27,321 nt of DNA from the NCBI GenBank assembly GCA_900769145.1, contig CAAGFN010000159.1:1-27321 (forward strand). Direction: 5' to 3'. The DNA comes from Rikenellaceae bacterium. GTDB taxonomy: Bacteria > Bacteroidota > Bacteroidia > Bacteroidales > UBA932. Under the pieces are notes generated by a model. It did not search any database and had not been told where the DNA came from. It was given only the letters and a program-made list of their open reading frames with translations. Positions 7,795-15,733 of the stretch are shown here, piece after piece (positions within the stretch are counted from its first letter, which is position 1; each line of letters starts with the position of its first letter). The position numbers were made by a program, and so were the translations under genes.

Positions 7795-9300
7795 ATGGCG
7801 AATCCACTCAAACAACTGGCCGGCGAGACTGCGATCTATGGCCTCAGCACAATATTGGCGAGGATAATAAACTTCCTCTTCGTCCCGTTCTACACCCGTC
7901 TCCTGACCACTTCCAGCTACGGAGTCGTGACGGAGTTCATGGCCTATATCGCCGTGCTTCAGGTGGTTCTGGTGCTAGGCCTTGAGACCGGCTGCTTCAA
8001 TTTCGCCAACCGGGAAGGGGTGGACGCACGCAAGGTCTATTCCAATGCCCTGGCTGCGGTTTTCGGCACGAGTTTCTCCTTCCTGGCATTCCTGGTATTG
8101 TTCCGTGACGGGATTGCCTCCGCCCTCGGCTACCGGGGTTTTGGCAACTGCATCATCTACATTGGCGGAATACTTGCCCTGGACTGCACCACGGCCATAC
8201 TCTTCGCCAAACTCAGGCAGGAACACAGGGCTTTCAAGTTCGCCATTTTCAAGACTGTGAAGATACTCACGGAGACGGCTGCCAATATGGTTCTGTTCTT
8301 CTGGTATCCTTCGCATGTCAGCCCGGCAATGTCGGTATTCGTTTCCCCGACTCCGGACTTCACTTACGTAATATTCGCAATTTTCATCAGCAGTGTTGTC
8401 TGCGGCCTGCTGTTCATCCCGGATTTGCTGAGATTCTCCTTCAAGTTCGATGCGAAACTGCTCCGGCAGATGCTGGCCTACTCCATTCCGCTGATGATTG
8501 CGGCTTTGCCCGGCATTGTCAATGACTTCCTCGACAGGATATTGTTCCGATATTTCGACACAGACCCGGAGGCCTGGCGGTCAAGCCTGGGCATTTTCCA
8601 GGCGGCTGTGAAACTGTCCGTGATAATGAACCTCTTCATCCAGATGTTCCGCTTCGCAGCCGAGCCTTTCTTCTTCCAGAGATCCCGTGACAAGGGCTCG
8701 AAGCAGCTCTACGCCATTGTGATGGAGTTCTTTACGGCATTCTGCGGCCTGATTCTCCTGGGGGTCTTCCTGTACCTGGACATATTCTCCCTGATTCTGG
8801 GCAAGGATTTCCGCTCCGGGATGGGAGTCGTACCGATAATGCTGTTCTCCTACATGCTTCTGGGGATGCTTTTCAATGTCTCCATGTGGTACAAGCTTTC
8901 CGGCAAGACCAATATGGCCGTCTGGATCACCCTTGCCGGCCTCGTCGTGACCATCATTGTCAATGTGGTGTTCATGCCGATGTTCTCGTTCTGGGCCGCC
9001 GCCTTCGGACACCTGGCCAGTTATCTGGTGATGTTCGTAATCAGTGCGGTGCTTGGGGCGAAATATTACCCTATTCCGTATGACTGGAAGAGGATATTGT
9101 CATTGATGCTGTCGATGGCTGTAATATGCGGTGCCACAATTTTCATTGACAATGCATTCTTCGCGGGTATTGCCGTCGGTGTCTCACCTGCGGGCCAGGT
9201 GATATTGAAGCTTGCCGTCCATACAGTCCTAATCCTGGTTTATCTCGGTGCTGCGTTATTCCTGCTCAGGGGAAGGTACAGAAAGGCTCTGTCAGTGTAA
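7795..9300 (+). CDS. Polysaccharide/oligosaccharide flippase (Wzx/MOP family)
   Basis: A 501-residue protein with about 12-14 hydrophobic segments and few charged loops. The N terminus LAGETAIYGLSTILARIINF, followed by PFYTRLLTTSSYGVVTEF, is the usual opening of the polysaccharide-transport branch of the MOP/MATE superfamily. The conserved mid-region contains a PLMIAALPG helix. The predicted role is moving lipid-linked oligosaccharide across the inner membrane. No glycosyltransferases are adjacent, so this is probably the stand-alone Bacteroidales type rather than part of a capsule cluster. It is operonic with the DUF418 gene. Confidence 0.88.
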   Translation: MANPLKQLAGETAIYGLSTILARIINFLFVPFYTRLLTTSSYGVVTEFMAYIAVLQVVLVLGLETGCFNFANREGVDARKVYSNALAAVFGTSFSFLAFLVLFRDGIASALGYRGFGNCIIYIGGILALDCTTAILFAKLRQEHRAFKFAIFKTVKILTETAANMVLFFWYPSHVSPAMSVFVSPTPDFTYVIFAIFISSVVCGLLFIPDLLRFSFKFDAKLLRQMLAYSIPLMIAALPGIVNDFLDRILFRYFDTDPEAWRSSLGIFQAAVKLSVIMNLFIQMFRFAAEPFFFQRSRDKGSKQLYAIVMEFFTAFCGLILLGVFLYLDIFSLILGKDFRSGMGVVPIMLFSYMLLGMLFNVSMWYKLSGKTNMAVWITLAGLVVTIIVNVVFMPMFSFWAAAFGHLASYLVMFVISAVLGAKYYPIPYDWKRILSLMLSMAVICGATIFIDNAFFAGIAVGVSPAGQVILKLAVHTVLILVYLGAALFLLRGRYRKALSV

Positions 9301-9301
9301 A

Positions 9302-9415
9302 TTTCAAGTGTATGTCAGACAGGATTACAACAATGGAGAAGGGTATGCAGAGGCATCCGCAATATTCGGAATGTCCATTGCCGGCATGGTCATCAACACT
9401 GTTATCGGCAGGTAA
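9302..9415 (+). pseudogene. Possible remnant of a small membrane-protein gene
   Basis: The spacer between the flippase and the Crp/Fnr gene contains a plus-strand frame ending at a TAA (9413-9415). It reads roughly QDYNNGEGYAEASAIF and then GMSIAGMVINTVIGR: a hydrophilic segment followed by a plausible transmembrane helix. No credible start codon or ribosome site precedes it, and the frame runs back into the flippase gene. It looks like the 3' end of a decayed gene. The pattern loosely recalls the C-terminal half of CD225/dispanin-like small membrane proteins, but that is a guess. It could be chance. Confidence 0.25.
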
Positions 9416-9428
9416 ATTTATATAAATT
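9415..9428. repeat. Perfect 14-bp A/T palindrome between convergent genes
   Basis: AATTTATATAAATT is its own reverse complement. It lies 6 bp past the 3' end of the Crp/Fnr gene, between two convergent genes. It lacks the GC-rich stem of an intrinsic terminator, so it may be a protein-binding site or simply A/T-rich spacer. Confidence 0.35.
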
Positions 9429-9433
9429 CTATC

Positions 9434-10093
9434 TCAGACATTGGAGGAGAGCAGCCTGCTGAGGGTGCTCTGGTCAATGCCGATGAAGCCGGCAATCTGT
9501 TTTTTCATTGCCTTGGAGAATAGCTCCGGATTATCTTTAAGGAGTGCCATCAGGCGGTCCTTGGCGTCGGTGCTGATCATATCTTCAAGTCTTCCGCTGA
9601 TAGTACTCAGTCCACGCAACAGCAGATTGATATACCATTCGGATACGGCCGGATGGTTTTTGGCGAGGCCTTTCAGAATATTTCCGTCAATGACGGCTAC
9701 GGCGCTGCCCTTCATCAGCTCGAAATAGTCCTTGGCCGGGCTGCCGTCATGCAGGGTATGGACATCAGCTACCACATAAGAAGGGAGAGGTAGATAGAGA
9801 TACCTGCAGTCACCGTGTTTGGTTATGCGGTATGAGGCTCCCATTCCTTTCAGTATTATATAAATGTTGAAATTTACATCCCCCGGCTTGATGATGATGG
9901 TATTCCTTCGTACCTGCCTGTAAATCAAGTGCTTGCGCAGAACCTCGAGGCGCTCCTCATTGACACCTGTCAATTCCCGGAAGAGGGCCTCGAGATTTTT
10001 CGCCGTCTTTGCGGAATGCCGGTGCGGTGTAGTCTTCGCTGTTCTGTCTGTCCCTCCCGGGGTTTGATGCTCGGTTGTCATAAGGTTGTCCAT
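9434..10093 (-). CDS. Crp/Fnr family transcriptional regulator
   Basis: A 219-residue protein. Residues 1-32 are an unusual Thr/His/Lys-rich extension. From about residue 33 a cyclic-nucleotide-binding-like beta-roll follows (NTIIIKPGDVNFNIYIILKG), then the long dimerisation helix, and a C-terminal helix-turn-helix (KKQIAGFIGIDQSTLSRLLS, about 196-215). No cluster of N-terminal cysteines for an Fnr-type iron-sulfur centre is visible, so the effector is unknown. Bacteroidetes members often respond to redox, NO or metabolic signals. It is divergent from the SusC operon across 293 bp and is the only transcription factor in the window, hence the best candidate regulator of that operon and of itself. 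The start is uncertain: the ATG at 10093 lies almost on the predicted transcription start, and the next in-frame ATG (10081, MTTEHQ) may be used. Confidence 0.88.
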   Translation of the reverse strand: MDNLMTTEHQTPGGTDRTAKTTPHRHSAKTAKNLEALFRELTGVNEERLEVLRKHLIYRQVRRNTIIIKPGDVNFNIYIILKGMGASYRITKHGDCRYLYLPLPSYVVADVHTLHDGSPAKDYFELMKGSAVAVIDGNILKGLAKNHPAVSEWYINLLLRGLSTISGRLEDMISTDAKDRLMALLKDNPELFSKAMKKQIAGFIGIDQSTLSRLLSSNV

Positions 10094-10100
10094 TTTCCCT

Positions 10101-10131
10101 CAAATGTAGTACAATTATGTTGTATATCAAA
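10101..10131 (-). promoter_or_regulatory. Bacteroidetes-type promoter for the Crp/Fnr regulator
   Basis: The minus strand carries TTTG (10131-10128), a 19-base spacer and TACATTTG (10108-10101), a full match to TTTG-N19-21-TAnnTTTG. The annotated ATG begins only seven bases beyond the -7 box, so transcripts from this promoter would be nearly leaderless for the first ATG. Confidence 0.7.
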
Positions 10132-10146
10132 ACTGACAAATATCAA
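10124..10146. promoter_or_regulatory. Direct repeat ATATCAA x2, candidate operator
   Basis: ATATCAA occurs at 10124-10130 and again at 10140-10146, a 16-bp start-to-start spacing. The first copy overlaps the -33 element of the Crp/Fnr promoter. This could be an autoregulatory site, but A/T-rich spacers produce such repeats by chance. Confidence 0.3.
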
Positions 10147-10260
10147 TTAATTCAGATCGAGACGATGTATTTTCCGGCATCTTGAAAGCAGGAAACCAAG
10201 TATCGTTTTTTTGCTTTATATGCGATAAAACGTTATAGATACCTTTAGAACGATTCAAAA

Positions 10261-10292
10261 TTTGCTAAATTCTTGCACATAGCCTATATTTG
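10261..10292 (+). promoter_or_regulatory. Bacteroidetes-type promoter for the SusC-led operon
   Basis: TTTG at 10261-10264, a 20-base spacer, then TATATTTG at 10285-10292 give a perfect match to the Bacteroidetes consensus. The expected start near 10298 leaves a leader of roughly 88 nucleotides before the SusC ATG at 10387. No other plus-strand promoter of this quality was seen in the 10094-10386 spacer. Confidence 0.75.
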
Positions 10293-10312
10293 CCGCCCAA
10301 AACTGGCTTTTA

Positions 10313-10363
10313 GGGTACGTCTTGCGAGCTTATATAACCTTTTATTGTGACCATTAAGTACCC
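10313..10363 (+). promoter_or_regulatory. Inverted repeat GGGTAC/GTACCC in the SusC leader
   Basis: GGGTAC at 10313-10318 and GTACCC at 10358-10363 are exact complements inside the predicted leader, enclosing 39 bases. They could close a leader RNA structure that ends about 23 bases before the SusC start. It is not a terminator (no U-tract). Six base pairs over that distance is weak evidence. Confidence 0.3.
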
Positions 10364-10386
10364 GTTTTAACATTTAATCAATAACT

Positions 10387-13320
10387 ATGAGAGTATTCAG
10401 GTCATTGATTGTCACGGTTGCTGTACTGTGCGGATTGACGGCGGCGGCCCAGCAGAAAGTGACGGTCAGAGGCGAAGTGGTCGCTGCCGATACAGGCGAA
10501 CCATTGATTGGGGCATTCGTGGTCACCGGGCCATCTTCCGGTGTTTCCACGTCAATTGACGGAACATATGAAGTATCTGTTGATGCCGGCACAACCCTTT
10601 CATTTCAATTCATCGGTTTCCAATCTGCGGAATTCACAGTCCCTTCAGGCCAGGCGGCCATCATCCACAATGTCAGCCTTGTGAGTGATTCACAGGCCCT
10701 GGATGATGTGGTGGTCGTAGCCTACGGAGTCCGCAAGAAGGGAACAATCGCAGGCTCAGTGTCCACTGTGAAGTCGGACGCCCTGGCAGACACGCCGGCG
10801 GCCAGCTTTGACCAGGCCCTTCAGGGCAAGGCCACGGGACTCATGGTCCTTTCCAACTCCGGAGAACCGAGCGCCACAGCCTCATTCCAGATCAGGGGAA
10901 CCAACTCCATCAACTCCGGCACCTCGCCGCTCTTCATCCTCGATGGCCTTCCGATTTCGGCATCGGACTTCAATGCCATCAGTCCCAATGACATAGAGTC
11001 CGTGTCCGTGCTCAAGGACGCATCCAGCACCTCCATCTACGGAGCCCGAGCTGCAAACGGAGTCGTGGTCATCACCACCAAGCGCGGCCGTATGGCCCAG
11101 GATGCCAGGATTACCCTCCGCGCACAGGCCGGCTTCTCGCAGATTGCAGGCAACAATTGGAACCTGATGGATACAGCCGAGAGGATTCAGTATGAGCAGG
11201 AAGTCGGTCTGACCGACGGCAAGAACTACGATAAACTCTCGAAGACCAATATCAACTGGCTCAATGAGGTGTTCAACAAATATGCCCCTCTCCAGAACTA
11301 CGAGCTTACGGCCAGCGGTGCGACAGAAAAATTAAACTATTATATATCAGGTGGTTACTACAATCAGGACGGAACTACGTCTGATTCATACTTCAGCAGG
11401 TACAACTTCAGGGTGAACCTTGAGGCGCAGGCGAAGAAGTGGCTCAAGATAGGCACGAACTCAATGCTTGCATACGAGAAGTACGACGAATCCGTTGAGG
11501 GTGTCTATGCAGTGAACACCCCGATTGCGGCAGCCAGGTTCATGCTCCCTTATTGGAATCCTTACCGTCCGGACGGCTCCATTGCCTCAATCAATGACGG
11601 TTCTTGGAAAGGTCTGGGTGAGAACCCTCTGGAGTGGAGCAGGAACAATCCTTATACTACAAAGAAATACAAGGCAATAGCAAACTTCTTTGCCGAGGCG
11701 ACCATAATAGATGGACTCATATTGAAGGTCCAGGGTGGCGTGGACTATACCCACGGGGCAGTGAAGAGTACAAGTACGCCGAGCTACCTGCCTAACAACG
11801 GCCAGGGAAAAGCCGCCCGGAACTCTTCCGACGCCTTCAATCTCACCGTCACGACCACATTGAATTACGGCTTTGACGTGAAGGATGACCACCACCTGAA
11901 CATAATGATTGGACAGGAAGGGGTCGACTACAATCACGAGGGCTTCAGCGTATCTACAGCCGGTCAGTCCAATGACTGGCTTACAGACGTGTCATCAGCC
12001 ACCAGAGCTACAGGCTGGGGCAGCACAAACTCCTCCTACTCATACGTATCCTTCTTCGGCAGGGGAGAGTACAACTGGGGACAGCGTCTCTACGCCGACC
12101 TCTCCGTGCGTGAGGACGGATCCTCCCGCTTCGGATCCAAAGGCCGCTGGGCCGCATTCTGGTCAGCGGGCCTGATGTGGAACGCCAAGTCGGAGAACTT
12201 CCTCAGGAATGTGGACTGGCTGAGCAACGCCCAGGTAGCGGTCAGCACGGGAACCTCCGGCAACTCTTCGATTCCGAACTACGACCATCTCGCCCTCGTG
12301 TCGGGCGGCAAGGAATACTGGGGGCAGGCAGCCATAGGGCCATACTCCAAGGGCAATGAGAACCTCGAGTGGGAGAAGCTCTGGACTACGAACATCGCCC
12401 TCCACCTCGGCTTCCTCGACAGGATCAACCTCGACGCGGAGTTCTACAACAAGAAGACCACGAACATGCTGATGTCCGTTCCGATCAGCTATGCGGACGG
12501 CGGCTACGGCTTCAAGTGGGACAATGTAGGAGCGATGGTGAACCGCGGAGTAGAGCTAAATCTCGGAGTGGATATCTTCCGGACGAGGGACTTCAACTGG
12601 AACATCAATGCCAACGTGTCCTACAACCACAACGAAATCAAGGAACTCTACAACGGCCTTGACGAATACGTGGTATCCACGACGGGAACCAAGCTCGTGG
12701 TAGGACATTCATACGGCGAGTTCTTCCTGAACCGCTTCGCCGGCGTGAACCCGATAAACGGAGATGCGCTCTGGTACGACAAGGACGGCAACATCACGAA
12801 CGAGTTCAACGAGTCGGACAAGGTGATGGTTGGCAAGAGCTACATAGCACCGTGGATGGGCGGCTTCGGCACGACATTGACGTGGAAGGGGCTGAGCCTC
12901 TCGGCGCAGTTCAGCTGGGTGGCTGACAGGTGGATGATAAACAATGACAGGTACTTCGAGGAAGGCGGCGGCCTCTTCGACGCCTATAACCAGTCCAAGA
13001 GGATGCTGTACGACAGATGGAAGAATCCTGGCGACGTGACTGACGTGCCGAGACACGGAGTGTCGCCGCAGTTCGACACCCATCTTCTGGAGAACGCCTC
13101 GTTCCTGAGGCTGAAGAACCTGATGCTGTCCTACTCGCTTCCAGCGCCGTGGATGGAGAAGACCCGCTTCTTCAATGGAATCAGGGTCTATGCGCAGGCC
13201 CAGAACCTGCTGACCTTCACCGGTTTCTCCGGTCTTGACCCGGAGTCGAGCAGCAATGTCTATAAGGCCCAGTACCCGCTTGCGCGCCAGTTTACATTCG
13301 GACTTGAACTTTCATTCTGA
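10387..13320 (+). CDS. SusC/RagA family TonB-dependent outer-membrane transporter
   Basis: A 977-residue protein with a Sec signal peptide (MRVFRSLIVTVAVLCGLTAAAQQ). Residues about 24-105 form the CarboxypepD_reg-like beta-sandwich typical of SusC N termini. It is followed by a TonB-box-like LDDVVVVAYG and the plug domain with the family signature around GKATGLMVLSNSGEP...QIRGTNSINSG and SPLFILDGLPI. The remainder is a 22-strand barrel ending in Phe (GLELSF). SusC proteins import oligosaccharides, or peptides in RagA, using TonB energy, with the SusD lipoprotein acting as a lid. It leads a nine-gene operon (SusD follows after 8 bp). At 977 residues it is of ordinary length. No N-terminal STN/FecR-signalling domain is present, so anti-sigma control through this transporter is unlikely. 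The ligand cannot be told from the sequence. Confidence 0.95.
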   Translation: MRVFRSLIVTVAVLCGLTAAAQQKVTVRGEVVAADTGEPLIGAFVVTGPSSGVSTSIDGTYEVSVDAGTTLSFQFIGFQSAEFTVPSGQAAIIHNVSLVSDSQALDDVVVVAYGVRKKGTIAGSVSTVKSDALADTPAASFDQALQGKATGLMVLSNSGEPSATASFQIRGTNSINSGTSPLFILDGLPISASDFNAISPNDIESVSVLKDASSTSIYGARAANGVVVITTKRGRMAQDARITLRAQAGFSQIAGNNWNLMDTAERIQYEQEVGLTDGKNYDKLSKTNINWLNEVFNKYAPLQNYELTASGATEKLNYYISGGYYNQDGTTSDSYFSRYNFRVNLEAQAKKWLKIGTNSMLAYEKYDESVEGVYAVNTPIAAARFMLPYWNPYRPDGSIASINDGSWKGLGENPLEWSRNNPYTTKKYKAIANFFAEATIIDGLILKVQGGVDYTHGAVKSTSTPSYLPNNGQGKAARNSSDAFNLTVTTTLNYGFDVKDDHHLNIMIGQEGVDYNHEGFSVSTAGQSNDWLTDVSSATRATGWGSTNSSYSYVSFFGRGEYNWGQRLYADLSVREDGSSRFGSKGRWAAFWSAGLMWNAKSENFLRNVDWLSNAQVAVSTGTSGNSSIPNYDHLALVSGGKEYWGQAAIGPYSKGNENLEWEKLWTTNIALHLGFLDRINLDAEFYNKKTTNMLMSVPISYADGGYGFKWDNVGAMVNRGVELNLGVDIFRTRDFNWNINANVSYNHNEIKELYNGLDEYVVSTTGTKLVVGHSYGEFFLNRFAGVNPINGDALWYDKDGNITNEFNESDKVMVGKSYIAPWMGGFGTTLTWKGLSLSAQFSWVADRWMINNDRYFEEGGGLFDAYNQSKRMLYDRWKNPGDVTDVPRHGVSPQFDTHLLENASFLRLKNLMLSYSLPAPWMEKTRFFNGIRVYAQAQNLLTFTGFSGLDPESSSNVYKAQYPLARQFTFGLELSF

Positions 13321-13328
13321 CAAAGGAT

Positions 13329-14831
13329 ATGACAAATTTCATCAAATACAATATCAAGGCGGCGAGCATATTGCTGGCACTTCTCTGCCAGGTGTCCTGC
13401 CTCGAGAAATATCCGGAGGAGGCGATTCCGGAGGAGAAGGCCCTGACTACGGTGGATGAGGCGAACCAGTTCGTCCTCGGAATCTACGCCGACTTCAAGA
13501 GCAGCGCCCTTTACAGCGGCTTGCTGACATTGCTCCCGGACATCCAGTCCGACCTTGTCTATGCGGTTGACGGATACTCAAATACATACGGAGACGTATG
13601 GCGTTGGGAGATTCTTGCAACCAACAATGAGATTACCTCCGTGTGGGCGGCCCTCTACGGAGTGATCGGGGACTGCAACTTCTTCTTCGACTATGAGCCT
13701 TCATTGAGGGAGACTCTTACATCGGATGATGACGTGGATGCCCTGAACGAGCTCTGCGGCGAGGTTCATTTCGCAAGGGCATTGGCCTACTCCGAACTCA
13801 TCAAGTGCTTCTGCAAGGCTTACGAGCCTGGGACTGCGGACAAGGAACTCGGAGTTATTCTCGTGGACAGCTACCACAACCCGGGCAAGATCACGAGGTC
13901 CTCGCTCAAGGAATCCTACGAGTTCGTGCTGGCGGACCTGGCCAAGGCCGAGGAATACATAACTTTCAGTGATACATATAGTTCCGTATATTTCACCAAG
14001 AGCCTGGTACACGCCCTTTACGCAAGAAACTATCTCTATATGCAGGATTGGGACAAGGCAATCGAGCATTCCACCGAGGTAATAGAGGACGATGCCCTTT
14101 CGCTTTCAAGCGCATCCAGGATTTACAGTTCGGCCGGAATGTCCTACTATGACTATATGTGGAACTATGACGTGGCGACCGAGATTATATGGAGGGTCGG
14201 CTTCTCGACCACGTCCTACGGCGGTGCTCTCGGCCAGGTATTCCTGAACTACAACTACGCATATTACCGTCCGGACTACGTGCCTGCATCCTGGGCCCTG
14301 AACCTGTATTCGGCCAAGGACCTGCGATACGATGCTTTCTTCACATCACGGACCACAGGCTATGCCCACGGCCTTACCTGGCCGCTCCTGACCAAGTATA
14401 TGGGTAACAAGGAATTCCTGAACAATGGCATTCTCCACGTGTCTATGCCGAAGGTATTCCGCCTCTCCGAGCAATATCTCATCCGTGCCGAGGCAAGATG
14501 CCGCAAGGGTGAATTCGGTCTGGCTGCAAAGGACATAACTACCCTCAGGACAGCCCGTTACAGTGATTACAGTTCGACTTCAATCTCTGCTGACAACTGG
14601 CTCCAGACCATAAGCGACGAGCGTGTCAGGGAACTCTTCATGGAAGGCTTCCGCCTCCAGGACCTCAAGCGTTGGCACAAGGGCTTCGAGCGTACCCAGC
14701 AGACCAACACCGTAGCGAAGGGAAGCAGCCTCAAGATAGAGGCAGACGATCCTCTCTTCGTATGGCCTATTCCGCAGCACGAGCTAAACTCTCCGGGCTC
14801 CGAAGTCCAGCCCAATGAGAGCAACCGATAA
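13329..14831 (+). CDS. SusD/RagB family surface lipoprotein
   Basis: A 500-residue lipoprotein: signal peptide ending with the lipobox around CQVSC, then LEKYPEE. The SusD features are an early EANQFVLGIYADF helix, TPR-like helices (HFARALAYSELIK; IRAEARCRKGEFGLA) and the closing signature DERVRELFMEGFRLQDLKRW, with WPIPQHELNS near the C terminus. SusD proteins cap the SusC barrel and bind substrate on the cell surface; RagB binds peptides instead of glycans. The pair with SusC is unequivocal; the ligand is not known. It starts 8 bp after SusC with an AAAGGA just ahead of the ATG, and the next gene begins 6 bp after its stop. Confidence 0.95.
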   Translation: MTNFIKYNIKAASILLALLCQVSCLEKYPEEAIPEEKALTTVDEANQFVLGIYADFKSSALYSGLLTLLPDIQSDLVYAVDGYSNTYGDVWRWEILATNNEITSVWAALYGVIGDCNFFFDYEPSLRETLTSDDDVDALNELCGEVHFARALAYSELIKCFCKAYEPGTADKELGVILVDSYHNPGKITRSSLKESYEFVLADLAKAEEYITFSDTYSSVYFTKSLVHALYARNYLYMQDWDKAIEHSTEVIEDDALSLSSASRIYSSAGMSYYDYMWNYDVATEIIWRVGFSTTSYGGALGQVFLNYNYAYYRPDYVPASWALNLYSAKDLRYDAFFTSRTTGYAHGLTWPLLTKYMGNKEFLNNGILHVSMPKVFRLSEQYLIRAEARCRKGEFGLAAKDITTLRTARYSDYSSTSISADNWLQTISDERVRELFMEGFRLQDLKRWHKGFERTQQTNTVAKGSSLKIEADDPLFVWPIPQHELNSPGSEVQPNESNR

Positions 14832-14837
14832 AACTGA

Positions 14838-15713
14838 ATGACAATGAGACATTTGAATATCATAACATTGGCGGCTGCCGCAGTTCTTGCGCTGGCCTCC
14901 TGCCAGGAAAAGTTCACCACTTATTCCGGCCCGTCCTACATTGCATTCCCGGACACATTGAGCATCTGTCCTGTTCAGCAGGACGGGGAGCCTTTCGACC
15001 TAGTAGTGGCTTCTACCAGTACCTCTGACCATGACCGGGTGTTCGGAGTGGAAGTGGTTGCCTCCAAATCCAATGCGGTTTACGGACATCATTACCGTCT
15101 GGAATCCCAGACCGTCGTCATCCCTGCCGGGGAGCGTACCGCAAATATCAGGGTAATAGGAAATTATGACAATATTGCAGCCGAGGACTCCCTGAGCGTG
15201 ACATTGTCCCTCGTTTCCGCCGAGGACGAGAATTGGGATCTCTATGGCCAGCAGACCCGCATTCTCCTGAAGAAAGTCTGTCCGTTCGACATTCACAATT
15301 TCGAAGGATGGTGCAGGGTGACATCATCATTCTGGCTCCAGTATTCTTCAACATTGGACTACAGCCGTCTTGTCAAGGCCGAGGCCGTGGATGACAATAC
15401 ATTGGTCATCAAGGACTTCCTTATGGACGGATTCGACATCACAATGTCGTTCGACAACTCCGACATTGTCAACCCGGCAATCACCATGGGCGACGAGCAG
15501 ATAATCGGCGACACCAGGATTCCGTTCAACTACATCTACGGGGACGGTTATATCCGCGCATACGAGGCCCCTATCGACTGGACCCTTGATATCTGCGGAA
15601 GATGGGCTATTACATACATGACCCTGTATGTCAAGAATGTAGGTACTATAGGTACTTTTGTAAACATCATAGAATGGCTTACCGACGAGGAGGCCGCTGA
15701 AATTGAACAATGA
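14838..15713 (+). CDS. DUF4984-like surface lipoprotein in the SGBP position
   Basis: A 291-residue lipoprotein (an internal ATG at 14844 is an alternative start). The lipobox LASC is followed by QEKFTTYSGPSYIAF. Residues about 30-145 resemble a Calx-beta/DUF4843-like sandwich (conserved YGHHYRLESQTVVIPAGE and TANIRVIGNYD, then DSLSVTLSLV). The C-terminal half contains FEGWCRVTSSFWLQYS and a repeated NYIYGDGYIRAYEAP pattern, which I associate with DUF4984, a family seen next to SusD in Bacteroidales; the assignment is from memory and tentative. The location directly after SusD is where surface glycan-binding proteins normally sit, so a ligand-binding role at the surface is inferred. The stop overlaps an ATG at 15710 (ATGA). 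Confidence 0.7.
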   Translation: MTMRHLNIITLAAAAVLALASCQEKFTTYSGPSYIAFPDTLSICPVQQDGEPFDLVVASTSTSDHDRVFGVEVVASKSNAVYGHHYRLESQTVVIPAGERTANIRVIGNYDNIAAEDSLSVTLSLVSAEDENWDLYGQQTRILLKKVCPFDIHNFEGWCRVTSSFWLQYSSTLDYSRLVKAEAVDDNTLVIKDFLMDGFDITMSFDNSDIVNPAITMGDEQIIGDTRIPFNYIYGDGYIRAYEAPIDWTLDICGRWAITYMTLYVKNVGTIGTFVNIIEWLTDEEAAEIEQ

Positions 15714-15733
15714 AACCATTAACAATATTCAAT

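Noticed and set aside
10094..10386. FNR-type site (TTGAT-N4-ATCAA) between the regulator and SusC
   Set aside because: Only half-site-like ATATCAA copies in direct orientation were found, not the inverted FNR consensus.
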